A program made the position numbers and the translations under genes. Positions 9,170 through 18,337 of a stretch of DNA of 64,000 bases are shown in pieces. The DNA comes from RFSX01 sp964495785 (GTDB lineage: Bacteria; Bacteroidota; Bacteroidia; Chitinophagales; Saprospiraceae). Each line of letters begins with the position of its first letter. Position 1 is the stretch's first letter. Under the pieces are notes generated by a model. That model saw only the letters and a program-made list of their open reading frames with translations. It did no database searches and was not told the origin of the DNA. Location: NCBI GenBank assembly GCA_964495785.1, contig CAZBXL010000004.1, positions 29,962-93,961 on the forward strand, written 5' to 3'.

Positions 9170-10456
9170 TCAATTTTCTTTCACTCTCAATGTTAAAAGT
9201 GCAGCGATCACCAACATAACACCTGCGGTAAGTACACCATACAGTTTTGTATTGTCAAATACATCTGACATGACCCATCCGAAGCCTAAAGCAGCAATAA
9301 TCTCAGGTATTACTATAAACATATTAAACAGTCCCATATAGATACCGATCTTCTTAGGGGGCACATCATTAGCTATCAGTGCATATGGCATCGATACTAT
9401 ACTCGCCCAAGCCATACCTACTCCAGTCATCGAGACAAACAATAGCCACTTATTAGATATAACACCAATAGACAACAATCCTAATCCTCCAGCAATAAGA
9501 CATAATGCATGGAGATTTTTCTTCCCTATTTTCTCAGAAATAGAAGGCATAATAAGAGCAAAAATGAATGTCACTAATGAGTAGAATCCAAAACAAAGAT
9601 TACCCCATACTACTCCATTACTATATTCGGGATGCGATGGAGAATCTGCCCCGAAGACTGTACCCGTTATTGTAACAGTAAAGTAAAACCACATGAGAAA
9701 CAGCCCCATCCACGTAAAAAATTGGACTGGAGCTAACCTTTTAAAATTCTCAGGCATATTAACTACGGCATGCCACAATCCCTCGAAGTATCCCATCTTG
9801 ACCTGCTCGTCATCATCATTTTCAAAGTATTCAGGTGGATATTCTTTTGTCTTTAAAATAGTTACCATTACAGCGAGGAAAAATGCCGCTGCTCCTATTA
9901 TAAAACTATACTTAACATAATCAGGTACTCCTCCATCACTTGTCTCAGTAAAGTCTAAAACATCAAGAAAAAACCAAGGAGCTGCTGATGCGATTACTGC
10001 TCCTAAGCCTATAAAAAAAGCTTGCATTGTATAGCCACGAGAGTATTGCTCCTTAGGCAACATATCTCCTACAAATGCACGGAATGGCTCCATACTCACA
10101 TTGATAGAAGCATCTAATACCCACAGCAAACCTGCTGCCATCCAGACAGCAGAACTGAAAGGCATTATCACAAGACAAATAGAAGCAAATAAAGCACCGA
10201 AGAAAAAATAGGGTTTCCTTCTGCCATATTTAGGTGACCAAGTATTATCTGAGAAGTGTCCAATGATGGGTTGTATAATGAGCCCCGTGAGAGGTGCTGC
10301 CAGCCATAACATAGGAATAGAATCGGGCTCAGCGCCTAGATATTCATAGATGGCACTCATATTACCCATCTGCAACCCCCATCCTATTTGAATTCCTAAA
10401 AATCCAAAACTCATATTCCATATACCCCAAAAATCAAGTTGCTTTTTCGTTTTCAT
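9170..10456 (-). CDS. MFS sugar transporter, SLC45/maltose-porter-like
   Basis: 428 residues and 12 hydrophobic segments, with no signal peptide. N-terminal WGLQMGNMSAIYEYLGA and the loop YGRRKPYF are features of the SLC45-like MFS porters that Bacteroidota use to take maltose or other alpha-glucosides across the inner membrane. It is the last gene of a run transcribed leftwards after maltose phosphorylase and alpha-amylase, with 29 bp to the amylase gene. The order phosphorylase, amylase, porter fits a maltodextrin module. Substrate is inferred from context. Confidence 0.82.
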   Translation of the reverse strand: MKTKKQLDFWGIWNMSFGFLGIQIGWGLQMGNMSAIYEYLGAEPDSIPMLWLAAPLTGLIIQPIIGHFSDNTWSPKYGRRKPYFFFGALFASICLVIMPFSSAVWMAAGLLWVLDASINVSMEPFRAFVGDMLPKEQYSRGYTMQAFFIGLGAVIASAAPWFFLDVLDFTETSDGGVPDYVKYSFIIGAAAFFLAVMVTILKTKEYPPEYFENDDDEQVKMGYFEGLWHAVVNMPENFKRLAPVQFFTWMGLFLMWFYFTVTITGTVFGADSPSHPEYSNGVVWGNLCFGFYSLVTFIFALIMPSISEKIGKKNLHALCLIAGGLGLLSIGVISNKWLLFVSMTGVGMAWASIVSMPYALIANDVPPKKIGIYMGLFNMFIVIPEIIAALGFGWVMSDVFDNTKLYGVLTAGVMLVIAALLTLRVKEN

Positions 10457-10485
10457 AAATCTTGGTTTTGCATTAATTTATAAAC

Positions 10486-11910
10486 TTACTCTACATTAGA
10501 AAAGATATAAAATTGCCATGGTCGCATAGCAGCGACCATACCTTTCTGCCAGTTTTTATGTTTGTTGGTCATCCTATCCGTCATACCTAATTCTGCAGCA
10601 TGTGTGATATTAAATTCTTGTCGCTCATCAGATAGATTAAAAACACCTATAAAAACATCGCCATTTTTTTCTCTCTTAAATCCATATACATCTTTATCAA
10701 AAATAATTTTTTCAATCTTCCCACCATATGGACCATTCCATAGAGCTTCATTTCTGTGCTTAAGGGTTAAAAACTTCTTATAAAAACTTTCATATTCTAA
10801 GTTTTTAAAATTGATATTATCTTTTTCAAAGAACTTCAATCGATGTCGTAGTGGCTCTTCTTGACCAGAGTACACCAGTGGGATACCTTCAAAACATAAC
10901 GTCAATGCAGCGAGTGCCTTATGTGCATCACCCATTCTATCAAATACTGTCCCTGCCCAGGTATTCTCATCATGATTAGATGTGAACATCAGACTAAGTC
11001 CTTTTTTAAATTTTGTAGTGTCTTCAGCATACCACTTATCAATATCTTCAGCACGCTTTTCTCCTTTAGCGATTTCATTAAGCAGATGATGAAAACTCCA
11101 GCCATAAGTAGCATGGTAAGTATTTTCGTTTCTATGAGAGGGCACTTCGGATTCTGCAAGTAAGAAAATATCTTTTTTTGAATCGACTAATTTTGGAGTC
11201 ATTTGATTCCAAAAATCCTGAGGAATTCCGTGAGCAACATCTACTCTGAATCCATCAATATCTGCTTCATCTAACCAGAACTGCATGGACTTGATCATCT
11301 CCTTGCGCATGTCTTGATTATCATAATTTAGATCTGCAACATCAGTCCATCCCCATGACTCTCCAGTATTATAATCTATCGGATCTATAATATTACCTTC
11401 TTCATCCTGAGTGTACCATTCTGGATGCTCCGTGATCCACGGGTTGTCCCAGCCAGTATGATTAGGTACCCAGTCGATAATAATTTTCATACCTAACTCG
11501 TGAGTTTTTGAGACGAGAGACTCAAAATCTTCCATTGTCCCAAATTCTGGATTTACTTCAGTATAATTAGCTACTGAATAAGGAGATCCTAAATATTTCT
11601 TACGTTCGGCCTCAGACTCAATGTCTTCTACATTTAGATCACCTTTGGCTTTTCTGTTTTTCATACTTATAGGATGTATCGGCATGAGCCAAAGTATGTC
11701 TACACCCATTTTCTTTAATCGAGGTAAGTGTCTTGCAAATTCATTGAAGGTTCCTTTATCCGAAAACTGCCTGACGTTTACCTCATACACGTTAGCATTC
11801 TTAGCCCATTCAGGCAAGCTTAAGATACCGTCTTTACTCAGTACAGACTTTGTATTATCTGTCTTACAAGAAACAACTATTAACAAAGAGAGTAGAATTA
11901 TTTTTTTCAT
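10486..11910 (-). CDS. GH13 alpha-amylase family lipoprotein
   Basis: 474 residues with lipobox VVSC (C15), so probably lipid-anchored in the outer or inner membrane. The GH13 regions are intact: DWVPNHTG (145-152), GFRVDVAH with nucleophile D224, LLAESE with acid/base E253, and TSNHDENTW with D314. It should cleave alpha-1,4 bonds of malto-oligosaccharides outside the cytoplasm. It lies 9 bp downstream of the maltose phosphorylase stop codon and 29 bp upstream of the MFS porter, in one transcription unit. Confidence 0.9.
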   Translation of the reverse strand: MKKIILLSLLIVVSCKTDNTKSVLSKDGILSLPEWAKNANVYEVNVRQFSDKGTFNEFARHLPRLKKMGVDILWLMPIHPISMKNRKAKGDLNVEDIESEAERKKYLGSPYSVANYTEVNPEFGTMEDFESLVSKTHELGMKIIIDWVPNHTGWDNPWITEHPEWYTQDEEGNIIDPIDYNTGESWGWTDVADLNYDNQDMRKEMIKSMQFWLDEADIDGFRVDVAHGIPQDFWNQMTPKLVDSKKDIFLLAESEVPSHRNENTYHATYGWSFHHLLNEIAKGEKRAEDIDKWYAEDTTKFKKGLSLMFTSNHDENTWAGTVFDRMGDAHKALAALTLCFEGIPLVYSGQEEPLRHRLKFFEKDNINFKNLEYESFYKKFLTLKHRNEALWNGPYGGKIEKIIFDKDVYGFKREKNGDVFIGVFNLSDERQEFNITHAAELGMTDRMTNKHKNWQKGMVAAMRPWQFYIFSNVE

Positions 11911-11919
11911 TTTATGTAA

Positions 11920-14223
11920 TTATGCTTGTAGAGAATAAGTGAACTCTGCTTGACTATCTATAGATACATCTTGATCAAATACGATCAAATTAAGTGTGTT
12001 ATCCCCATTGTTGTAAATAGTCAATTGTTTCTTATCCACAGATACTTTTATGTTATGATTTCTAAATTTAATTTTAAAGGAATAAGCGTCCCACTGTTTA
12101 GGTATGAATGGAGAAAACGTCAATCGACCATTGGTCAATTTCATACCTCCGAACCCTTTCACTATAGCCATCCATGTGCCCGCCATACTTGTAATATGGA
12201 GACCATCCTCTGTATCATTATTATAATCATCTAAGTCTAACCTTGCAGTACGCAGGTACATCTCATAAGCCTTATCCGCGTATCCTATCCTACTCGCTAA
12301 TATTGCATGTACGCATGGTGAGAGTGATGACTCATGAACTGTAAGCGGTTCGTAAAAATCAAAGTGTCTCTTGATCTCCTCCATGTCAAAGTCATCCTCA
12401 AAGAAGTACAAGCCCTGCAATACATCAGCTTGCTTAATGTAACATGATCTTAATATCCTATCCCATGACCAATTCTGATTGATGGGCCTATCAGCTTCTG
12501 ATAACTCACTTACAGGCTTAAGTTCCTTGTCTAAAAAACCATCTTGTTGTAAGAAAATATTATTCTTTTCATCGTAAGGATAATACATAGAATCGACAAC
12601 ATCTTTCCACATTGCAGCTTCCTCCTCTTTCCAATTTAGTGCTTCTACAAGTTTACTGTATCTATCAGGATATTGGCTTTTAATTAACTCCAATGACTCT
12701 ATGCAGTAGGTCATGCACCAGCTGGCTATGTAGTTAGTATACCAGTTGTTATTGACATTATTCTCATACTCATTAGGACCTGTAACGCCGAGCATGACGT
12801 ACTTTTTCTTATCCTCTGACCAGTTGACCCTCTGAGCCCAGAATCGTGCTATCGCGATAAGTACATCTATTCCATATTCTACCAAGTAACTATCGTCATT
12901 GGTAAATTGAGTATAATCATATATAGCGTACGCTATCGCTCCGTTACGATGTATTTCTTCAAATGTAATTTCCCACTCGTTGTGACACTCTTCTCCATTC
13001 ATTGTAACCATAGGATACAAAGCAGCTCCATCTTTAAAACCTAATTTCTCAGCATTCTCTATCGCCTTATCGAGATGGGCATGTCTATACTTTAATAATT
13101 TGTAAGCTACATCTGAACCTGTTGTTCCCATATAGAACGGTAAGCAATACGCTTCAGTATCCCAATAGGTCACCCCACCATATTTCTCACCGGTAAATCC
13201 CTTAGGTCCGATATTTAATCTCTCATCAGTCCCGTCATACGTTTGATACAAATGAAAAATATTAAATCGTATAGCCTGCTGTGCAGATATATCTCCTTCT
13301 ATGATGATATCACATTGTTGCCATATTGTACTCCATGCGGATATGTGCTCATCGAGAATAAGCTCATAAGATTTATCTTTTATTACAGATAACATTGCTT
13401 GATTAGAATCAGTTAATTGTCCTACTTCAGTATGAAATGAAGAATTAATACTAACGTACTTTTCTAAAACAATTTCTTGACCCGACGTAATCGGTATTGT
13501 ATATACCTCCGAAGCGTGCATCATCTTTGATGCTTTATTTATGCCTGTCAGTTTTACTGAATCAGGAAGGCGATTATACATAGCGGCCCTGACTTGAAAA
13601 GACGTTTTTTTAGTAATAGCTTCCACATATGACAGTGGCTCACTACCCTCTCCTATTGTATCCCAAAATTGCTCATCATAATTTGAGTCCTTATTCCTTA
13701 CGTCAAAATCGAGGTATGACTCTAATTGTATCTCACCCGTATAGTTTACTGATTCAATTCTGTAGTGCAATACTCCAAGAGACTTCATAGTCATGTGGCA
13801 GTATCTTTCTACCTCTACTTTAAATTGGTAACCTTCAGCTGTTGTAAATGAATATTGCATCTGCAGAACACCTCTCTTCATATCAAGAGTCCGCGTAAAA
13901 TCTGTAAAACTTACTGTACTGAGATCTATGAGATTACCTGCTACGACAATATTGAGACCTATCCAATTGACGCTATTAAGGACCTTAGCAAAATACTCAG
14001 GATAACCATTCTTCCACCAACCAACTCTGGTCTTATCGGGATAGTATATGCCGCCTAAATATGATCCTTGTAATGAATGTCCAGAATATTGCTCAGAAAA
14101 ATTGGCCCTCAGGCCCATATATCCATTTCCTTGACTAAAAATGCTTTCACTTATTTCATTATACTCGCCATGGAAGCTATCTTCTATTATCTTCCACGGG
14201 TCTTTCTTCAGATAATCTTTCAT
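11920..14223 (-). CDS. GH65 maltose phosphorylase (probable)
   Basis: A 767-residue cytoplasmic GH65 enzyme, the usual length for maltose phosphorylases. The general acid is E485 in the motif GPNEYENNVNNNWYTN. ECHNEWEITFEEIHRNG (411-428) and DGLHITSMAGTW towards the C-terminus are the phosphorylase-type phosphate-site signatures. The latter replaces the catalytic-base Glu found in GH65 hydrolases. Maltose plus phosphate would give glucose and beta-glucose-1-phosphate. The beta-phosphoglucomutase gene that often accompanies it is absent from this window. Kojibiose, nigerose or trehalose specificity cannot be fully excluded by eye. It is the first gene of the three-gene maltodextrin unit. Confidence 0.85.
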   Translation of the reverse strand: MKDYLKKDPWKIIEDSFHGEYNEISESIFSQGNGYMGLRANFSEQYSGHSLQGSYLGGIYYPDKTRVGWWKNGYPEYFAKVLNSVNWIGLNIVVAGNLIDLSTVSFTDFTRTLDMKRGVLQMQYSFTTAEGYQFKVEVERYCHMTMKSLGVLHYRIESVNYTGEIQLESYLDFDVRNKDSNYDEQFWDTIGEGSEPLSYVEAITKKTSFQVRAAMYNRLPDSVKLTGINKASKMMHASEVYTIPITSGQEIVLEKYVSINSSFHTEVGQLTDSNQAMLSVIKDKSYELILDEHISAWSTIWQQCDIIIEGDISAQQAIRFNIFHLYQTYDGTDERLNIGPKGFTGEKYGGVTYWDTEAYCLPFYMGTTGSDVAYKLLKYRHAHLDKAIENAEKLGFKDGAALYPMVTMNGEECHNEWEITFEEIHRNGAIAYAIYDYTQFTNDDSYLVEYGIDVLIAIARFWAQRVNWSEDKKKYVMLGVTGPNEYENNVNNNWYTNYIASWCMTYCIESLELIKSQYPDRYSKLVEALNWKEEEAAMWKDVVDSMYYPYDEKNNIFLQQDGFLDKELKPVSELSEADRPINQNWSWDRILRSCYIKQADVLQGLYFFEDDFDMEEIKRHFDFYEPLTVHESSLSPCVHAILASRIGYADKAYEMYLRTARLDLDDYNNDTEDGLHITSMAGTWMAIVKGFGGMKLTNGRLTFSPFIPKQWDAYSFKIKFRNHNIKVSVDKKQLTIYNNGDNTLNLIVFDQDVSIDSQAEFTYSLQA

Positions 14224-14354
14224 TTATTTCTACATGATAATTTTGGTCGTGTAAGTAACTAAAAATAGCATTATATTGTCAATTGGAAAAAACTTATCTC
14301 ATTTATCGAGACGTGGAATCACTTTTGCGTCTAAATAATAAATAATACATAAAA

Positions 14355-14657
14355 ATGAACAGATTAGTCAGGCAATTACTCTTTATGTTTGGTCCTCTTA
14401 TACTTAGACAAGTAACTAAAGCATGGCGAAAAAAAGATAAGCAGCAAGGATGGAATACTCCAGATCGTCATGAGACTAGTAGGCAACAAAGAAACAGAAG
14501 ACCTGAACCTGAGGTCATAGATGTAGAGCCTAAACTTTCTGAAGAAGAACGTAACTTCAGATTAGATGAAGATGATATTATGCTGGAGGAAAGAGATCTT
14601 AAGCATATAGATAAAAATTACGATGCAGAAATGGATGATCTCATAGAAAGGAATTAA
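14355..14657 (+). CDS. Small charged protein of unknown function
   Basis: 100 residues. The first 20 (MNRLVRQLLFMFGPLILRQV) form an amphipathic or membrane-associated helix, followed by a very charged, probably disordered tail that changes from basic (about 25-45) to acidic (50-100). No family recognised. It lies 14 bp upstream of an alpha/beta-hydrolase gene on the same strand, so the two are likely cotranscribed. The pair is inserted between the two leftward halves of the glucan locus. Confidence 0.55.
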   Translation: MNRLVRQLLFMFGPLILRQVTKAWRKKDKQQGWNTPDRHETSRQQRNRRPEPEVIDVEPKLSEEERNFRLDEDDIMLEERDLKHIDKNYDAEMDDLIERN

Positions 14658-14671
14658 GATTTTTCTTTTCT

Positions 14672-15334
14672 ATGAAAGTTGACGAGCACAGTATTCAGGT
14701 ACAGAGAACAGCACATTATTATACATTAGGTGAGGATATAAATGATGCTGAGCATATATGGCTGCTCATACATGGTTATGGTCAGTTAGCGTCTCGCATG
14801 ATCGAAAAATTCTCGAACTCTGATATCACTTCCAACTACTACATAGCTCCTGAAGCACTCTCCAAGTATTATGTCAAAAGACAACCCAACTTTGTAGGCT
14901 CCTCGTGGATGACAAAAGAACATAGACTGGACGAAATAACAGATTACATTGGTTATTTAGATCAAATCATGACACCTATAACAAGTGCTATGAGAGATAA
15001 TCAAAAACTGAATATATTAGGATTCTCACAAGGTACATCTACCATGTGGAGATGGATTGAGCACTGCCGATTCCCGTTTAATAGTATCGTACATTGGGCA
15101 GGAGAATTTCCAAAAGAAATAGACTATTCAATGATGTCAAAATACCTCAGCACGGTACACCATAAATACTTCTGCATAGGTAATAACGATGAATATCTTA
15201 CACAAGAGCATAGATCTATAATTCAATCTTTTGTGAAAGAAAATCATTTAGGTATGAAATTCAAATTCTTCAAAGGGACACATATTATTGACCAGCCCAC
15301 ATTCCAATTAATATGTGATGAAATCAAAAGTTAA
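14672..15334 (+). CDS. Predicted alpha/beta-hydrolase (esterase/phospholipase-like)
   Basis: 220 residues, cytosolic. Oxyanion-hole region LLIHGYGQ (31-38), nucleophile elbow GFSQG with S119, acid candidate D173 in NNDEYL and His candidate H204 in KGTHIID form a complete catalytic triad. The size fits the carboxylesterase/phospholipase YpfH-type group. Substrate unknown. It probably forms an operon with the upstream 100-residue protein. A weak hairpin (15342-15360) follows the stop, in the gap before the convergent sodium symporter gene. Confidence 0.72.
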   Translation: MKVDEHSIQVQRTAHYYTLGEDINDAEHIWLLIHGYGQLASRMIEKFSNSDITSNYYIAPEALSKYYVKRQPNFVGSSWMTKEHRLDEITDYIGYLDQIMTPITSAMRDNQKLNILGFSQGTSTMWRWIEHCRFPFNSIVHWAGEFPKEIDYSMMSKYLSTVHHKYFCIGNNDEYLTQEHRSIIQSFVKENHLGMKFKFFKGTHIIDQPTFQLICDEIKS

Positions 15335-15341
15335 TAATAAA

Positions 15342-15360
15342 AGCAGATTGTAATTCTGCT
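15342..15360. terminator. Weak hairpin between convergent genes
   Basis: AGCAGA and TCTGCT arms with a 7-nt loop lie in the 36-bp gap between two convergent genes. A short T-rich stretch follows only when read leftwards. It may act as a weak bidirectional terminator. Confidence 0.3.
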
Positions 15361-15370
15361 GTATTAGCTA

Positions 15371-16951
15371 TCAGTAAACTAATAAGATGATTATGACAGT
15401 AATTACCAATGCCAAGGCTTGGTATCTGTAATTCTTATACCACGGCAGATCTCTTAGTTCAATAGTTTCATTTTTGATTTCTTGAGACGTCCATATGACT
15501 TGCGCTAATTCTGCATCAGGTTTATTTGCTCCAAACATACTACCAATGATAACAGCAATACAGCAGATTATAAAGTGCCAAAATGCAACGTATAGAAAAT
15601 TTGGTAGTTCGTAAGTTGAGCCAGTCATCTTTAGTCCAACAAGTGCAAAAGTGATAATCGATCCTGTAAGAATACATGCCAAAGCTCCTGCATTATTAGA
15701 TTTCTTAGTAAATAATCCCATAACGAAAAGTGCTACAACAGGTGGACAGAACCATGCTAGCGTATTCTGTAAGTAATCCCATAGCTTAGGAAACTCACCT
15801 ATCTTAGGTGCCCATAGAATAGCAATAATCATCACTATAAAAGTGATGACTCTACCATAATTCATTAATGACTTACTACTGGCATCTGGTCTCGCTTTCT
15901 TAATAAAATCCATTGTGACCAGTGTGGAAACTGAATTCAGCCCAGAATCTAAGCTTGACATCATAGCTGCTATCAATCCTGCTAAAACAATACCCAACAA
16001 ACCAGTAGGTAATAAATCAAATAACATCATCGGATAGATCATATCCATCTCTGTCGCATCAGGATATAACACACGTGCAAATGCCCCCGGAAATATCATA
16101 ATGAATAAAATGGACAGTTTTAAAAAACCTGCAAACATAGCACCCCATTGTCCTTGTCTAAGATTTTTAGATGCCAACGTTCTTTGCGTAATGTACTGGT
16201 TCGTACCCCAGAAATAAAATCCAATTAATAGAACACCTGTAAAAACTGATGGCCAGGGCATATTAGGATCATCAGCTGACTTCATAACATCAAAGTGAGA
16301 TGGCTCAGTAATCGCATATACTGCATCCCACCCTCCTATGGCTTGATACGCCATCACTGTGATCAAAGTAGATCCAAAAATCAAAATAATTGCCTGAACG
16401 GCATCCGTATACATGACAGAGCTTAATCCTCCTGTAATCGTATATACCCCAGCTATAATTGCCAAAACTACAATTATCAGTTCAAGAGGAAACTGTGGAA
16501 AAATCATCCCTATGACAATACCTCCAGCATATAATGTTGCTGCTATATCTACTAATACATTGAGTGTAATGGCAATAATAGATGCATATGCTCTTACAGA
16601 ATATGAGAACCTTCTCTCAAGGTATTCTGGTATCGTAAAAATTTTATTCCTAAGATAAAAAGGTAAAAAGAATACAGCGAATATTATGAGGACTAATACA
16701 GCCATCCATTCGTAACTATAGACGGAAAAACCATCCTTATACCCAGCTCCGGCAAGTCCCACCAAACTGTTACTTGACATATTGGAGGCGAATAAGGAGA
16801 ATCCTATTATGGGCCATGTCAACTTTCTTCCAGCAAGAAAATAATCTTCAGCATCCTCATGTTTCTTCCCGATGTAAAAGCCTAAGGCTAATACTCCAAT
16901 AAGGTAAGCGACAATAATACCTAAATCCAGAGTTGATAAGTTGAATTCCAT
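15371..16951 (-). CDS. Sodium:solute symporter (SSS family), SGLT-like
   Basis: 526 residues with 13-14 hydrophobic segments. N-terminal EDYFLAGRKLTWPIIGFSLFASNMSSNSLVGLAG and the later TGGLSSVMYTDAVQ are family signatures of sodium/solute symporters. The group includes sodium-driven glucose and galactose importers. It is the last gene of the leftward run that begins with the exported GH65 at 25746, 45 bp after the haloperoxidase-like gene. Glucose released by the locus's periplasmic enzymes is a plausible substrate; this is inference from context. Confidence 0.85.
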   Translation of the reverse strand: MEFNLSTLDLGIIVAYLIGVLALGFYIGKKHEDAEDYFLAGRKLTWPIIGFSLFASNMSSNSLVGLAGAGYKDGFSVYSYEWMAVLVLIIFAVFFLPFYLRNKIFTIPEYLERRFSYSVRAYASIIAITLNVLVDIAATLYAGGIVIGMIFPQFPLELIIVVLAIIAGVYTITGGLSSVMYTDAVQAIILIFGSTLITVMAYQAIGGWDAVYAITEPSHFDVMKSADDPNMPWPSVFTGVLLIGFYFWGTNQYITQRTLASKNLRQGQWGAMFAGFLKLSILFIMIFPGAFARVLYPDATEMDMIYPMMLFDLLPTGLLGIVLAGLIAAMMSSLDSGLNSVSTLVTMDFIKKARPDASSKSLMNYGRVITFIVMIIAILWAPKIGEFPKLWDYLQNTLAWFCPPVVALFVMGLFTKKSNNAGALACILTGSIITFALVGLKMTGSTYELPNFLYVAFWHFIICCIAVIIGSMFGANKPDAELAQVIWTSQEIKNETIELRDLPWYKNYRYQALALVITVIIILLVY

Positions 16952-16996
16952 ATTTGTTTTGATTATAAGGTCATCAGATATTTATTTCTATAGCTT

Positions 16997-18337
16997 TTAT
17001 ATTTCTATTATCTTCTCAACAACGTATCCGCCGACTTCTCTTCCTTGCTTGACACCTTCGTCTATTGCAGGCATATAATGTATGCCTCCATACAATCGAC
17101 TTATAGCCGCTTCTGCAGCAGCCTCTCTGAATGAATTAAACTTTCTCATCGGCAGACCATACTGGACTTCTACATCATCTGTAAAAGAAAAATTATCACC
17201 AAGCATGGCAGTAAGAACTTCTGCAGACGCTGTTGAGATCACGCTATGACCACTCGTATGCTCAGGGAACGGCGGCGTCTGTAGTAAGGGTGTCCAATCT
17301 CTATCGATATGCTCATTAATTACAGTCTCGGGTCTTATAAGGTTAGATCTGTATTTCTCATCCCAACAACTTATAAAGCCATCAAATAATGTTATAGCCA
17401 CAATCGTGCTGTGTCTGACTGATTCTGCAAAACTGCTATTGGCTTTATCTGAAGCTATAGAGGTGATCCCCATCCAGTGACCACCAGGTGTAATTTTTTT
17501 CGTCGCAAACATGACATGTCCTGTTTGATTCATTACATAAGGATTACAATCCCAGAAGCTGGCTATCGTCTTTTTTTCCTTATCTGCAGTCTTAACGGCT
17601 TCGTAGACTTCCATAACTTCTTTATAAAACTTAGAAGACTTCTCTAAGTCAAAAACAGTAGGCGGCTCTGGAACAAATTGTGTGGCACTATCTAAGACCA
17701 TCGTTCTGATTTCTCTCCAGTGTGGCTCTATACCTTCCATATAACCTGGGGGTGTAGGTTTCCATTCATTTTCCTTATCAGTTACTGAGAATTTAGAAAA
17801 CGATCGAGACTCTTTGTAGTTATCTTTATCTGCCCAGGCAGCAATATGATCAGCCATGACTTTACCATACTTTAGAGAATTGTCTTTAGCTTTTGCTGGT
17901 ATGCCTATTGAGTCTATCTCTTGATACAGCTCCGTCTTGTAAGCTAAAATCTTATCTTCTGAAAATATCAACTGCTGACTTAATAAAAGAAAAGCTTCTA
18001 ATGAGGCTAACTCATAGGAAATACCTCCTGTCGTATCAGCAGGTGGAGATGCAGTTAATCCATTAAGCTTACCGCCTAATGAAGGCACCTGACCTGATTG
18101 GGCTAAAACCTCATAGGCTGCTATACATGGATACACGTAGACTCTGCTTGCGACAGGTGGAGAAAATATATCATGGACGATAACATCCGTGAGCTTATTA
18201 ATAGAATTGTGAAAATATGCAGGCTTCGCTAAATCTTGTTTATAATTCAAATTTTCTGGCTCCTGCTTACATCCACCTAACAAAATAGCGAATGCAACGA
18301 ATATTATACAGGACATTATATAGGTTGATCTCATCAC
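16997..18337 (-). CDS. Vanadium-dependent haloperoxidase-like (PAP2 superfamily) lipoprotein
   Basis: 446 residues with lipobox LGGC (C23). The three-part vanadate/phosphate site is complete: K328-x6-R335-P, TSGH (361-364, TSGH in place of the usual PSGH) and SR-x5-H (S413, R414, H420). This arrangement is shared by vanadium haloperoxidases and PAP2-type acid phosphatases, so either halide oxidation or phosphoester hydrolysis is possible. The length and the context PPFPEHTSGHS favour the haloperoxidase-like group. Its start overlaps the upstream GH13 stop by 4 bp, a sign of translational coupling, so it belongs to the glucan operon although its role there is unexplained. Confidence 0.8.
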   Translation of the reverse strand: MMRSTYIMSCIIFVAFAILLGGCKQEPENLNYKQDLAKPAYFHNSINKLTDVIVHDIFSPPVASRVYVYPCIAAYEVLAQSGQVPSLGGKLNGLTASPPADTTGGISYELASLEAFLLLSQQLIFSEDKILAYKTELYQEIDSIGIPAKAKDNSLKYGKVMADHIAAWADKDNYKESRSFSKFSVTDKENEWKPTPPGYMEGIEPHWREIRTMVLDSATQFVPEPPTVFDLEKSSKFYKEVMEVYEAVKTADKEKKTIASFWDCNPYVMNQTGHVMFATKKITPGGHWMGITSIASDKANSSFAESVRHSTIVAITLFDGFISCWDEKYRSNLIRPETVINEHIDRDWTPLLQTPPFPEHTSGHSVISTASAEVLTAMLGDNFSFTDDVEVQYGLPMRKFNSFREAAAEAAISRLYGGIHYMPAIDEGVKQGREVGGYVVEKIIEI

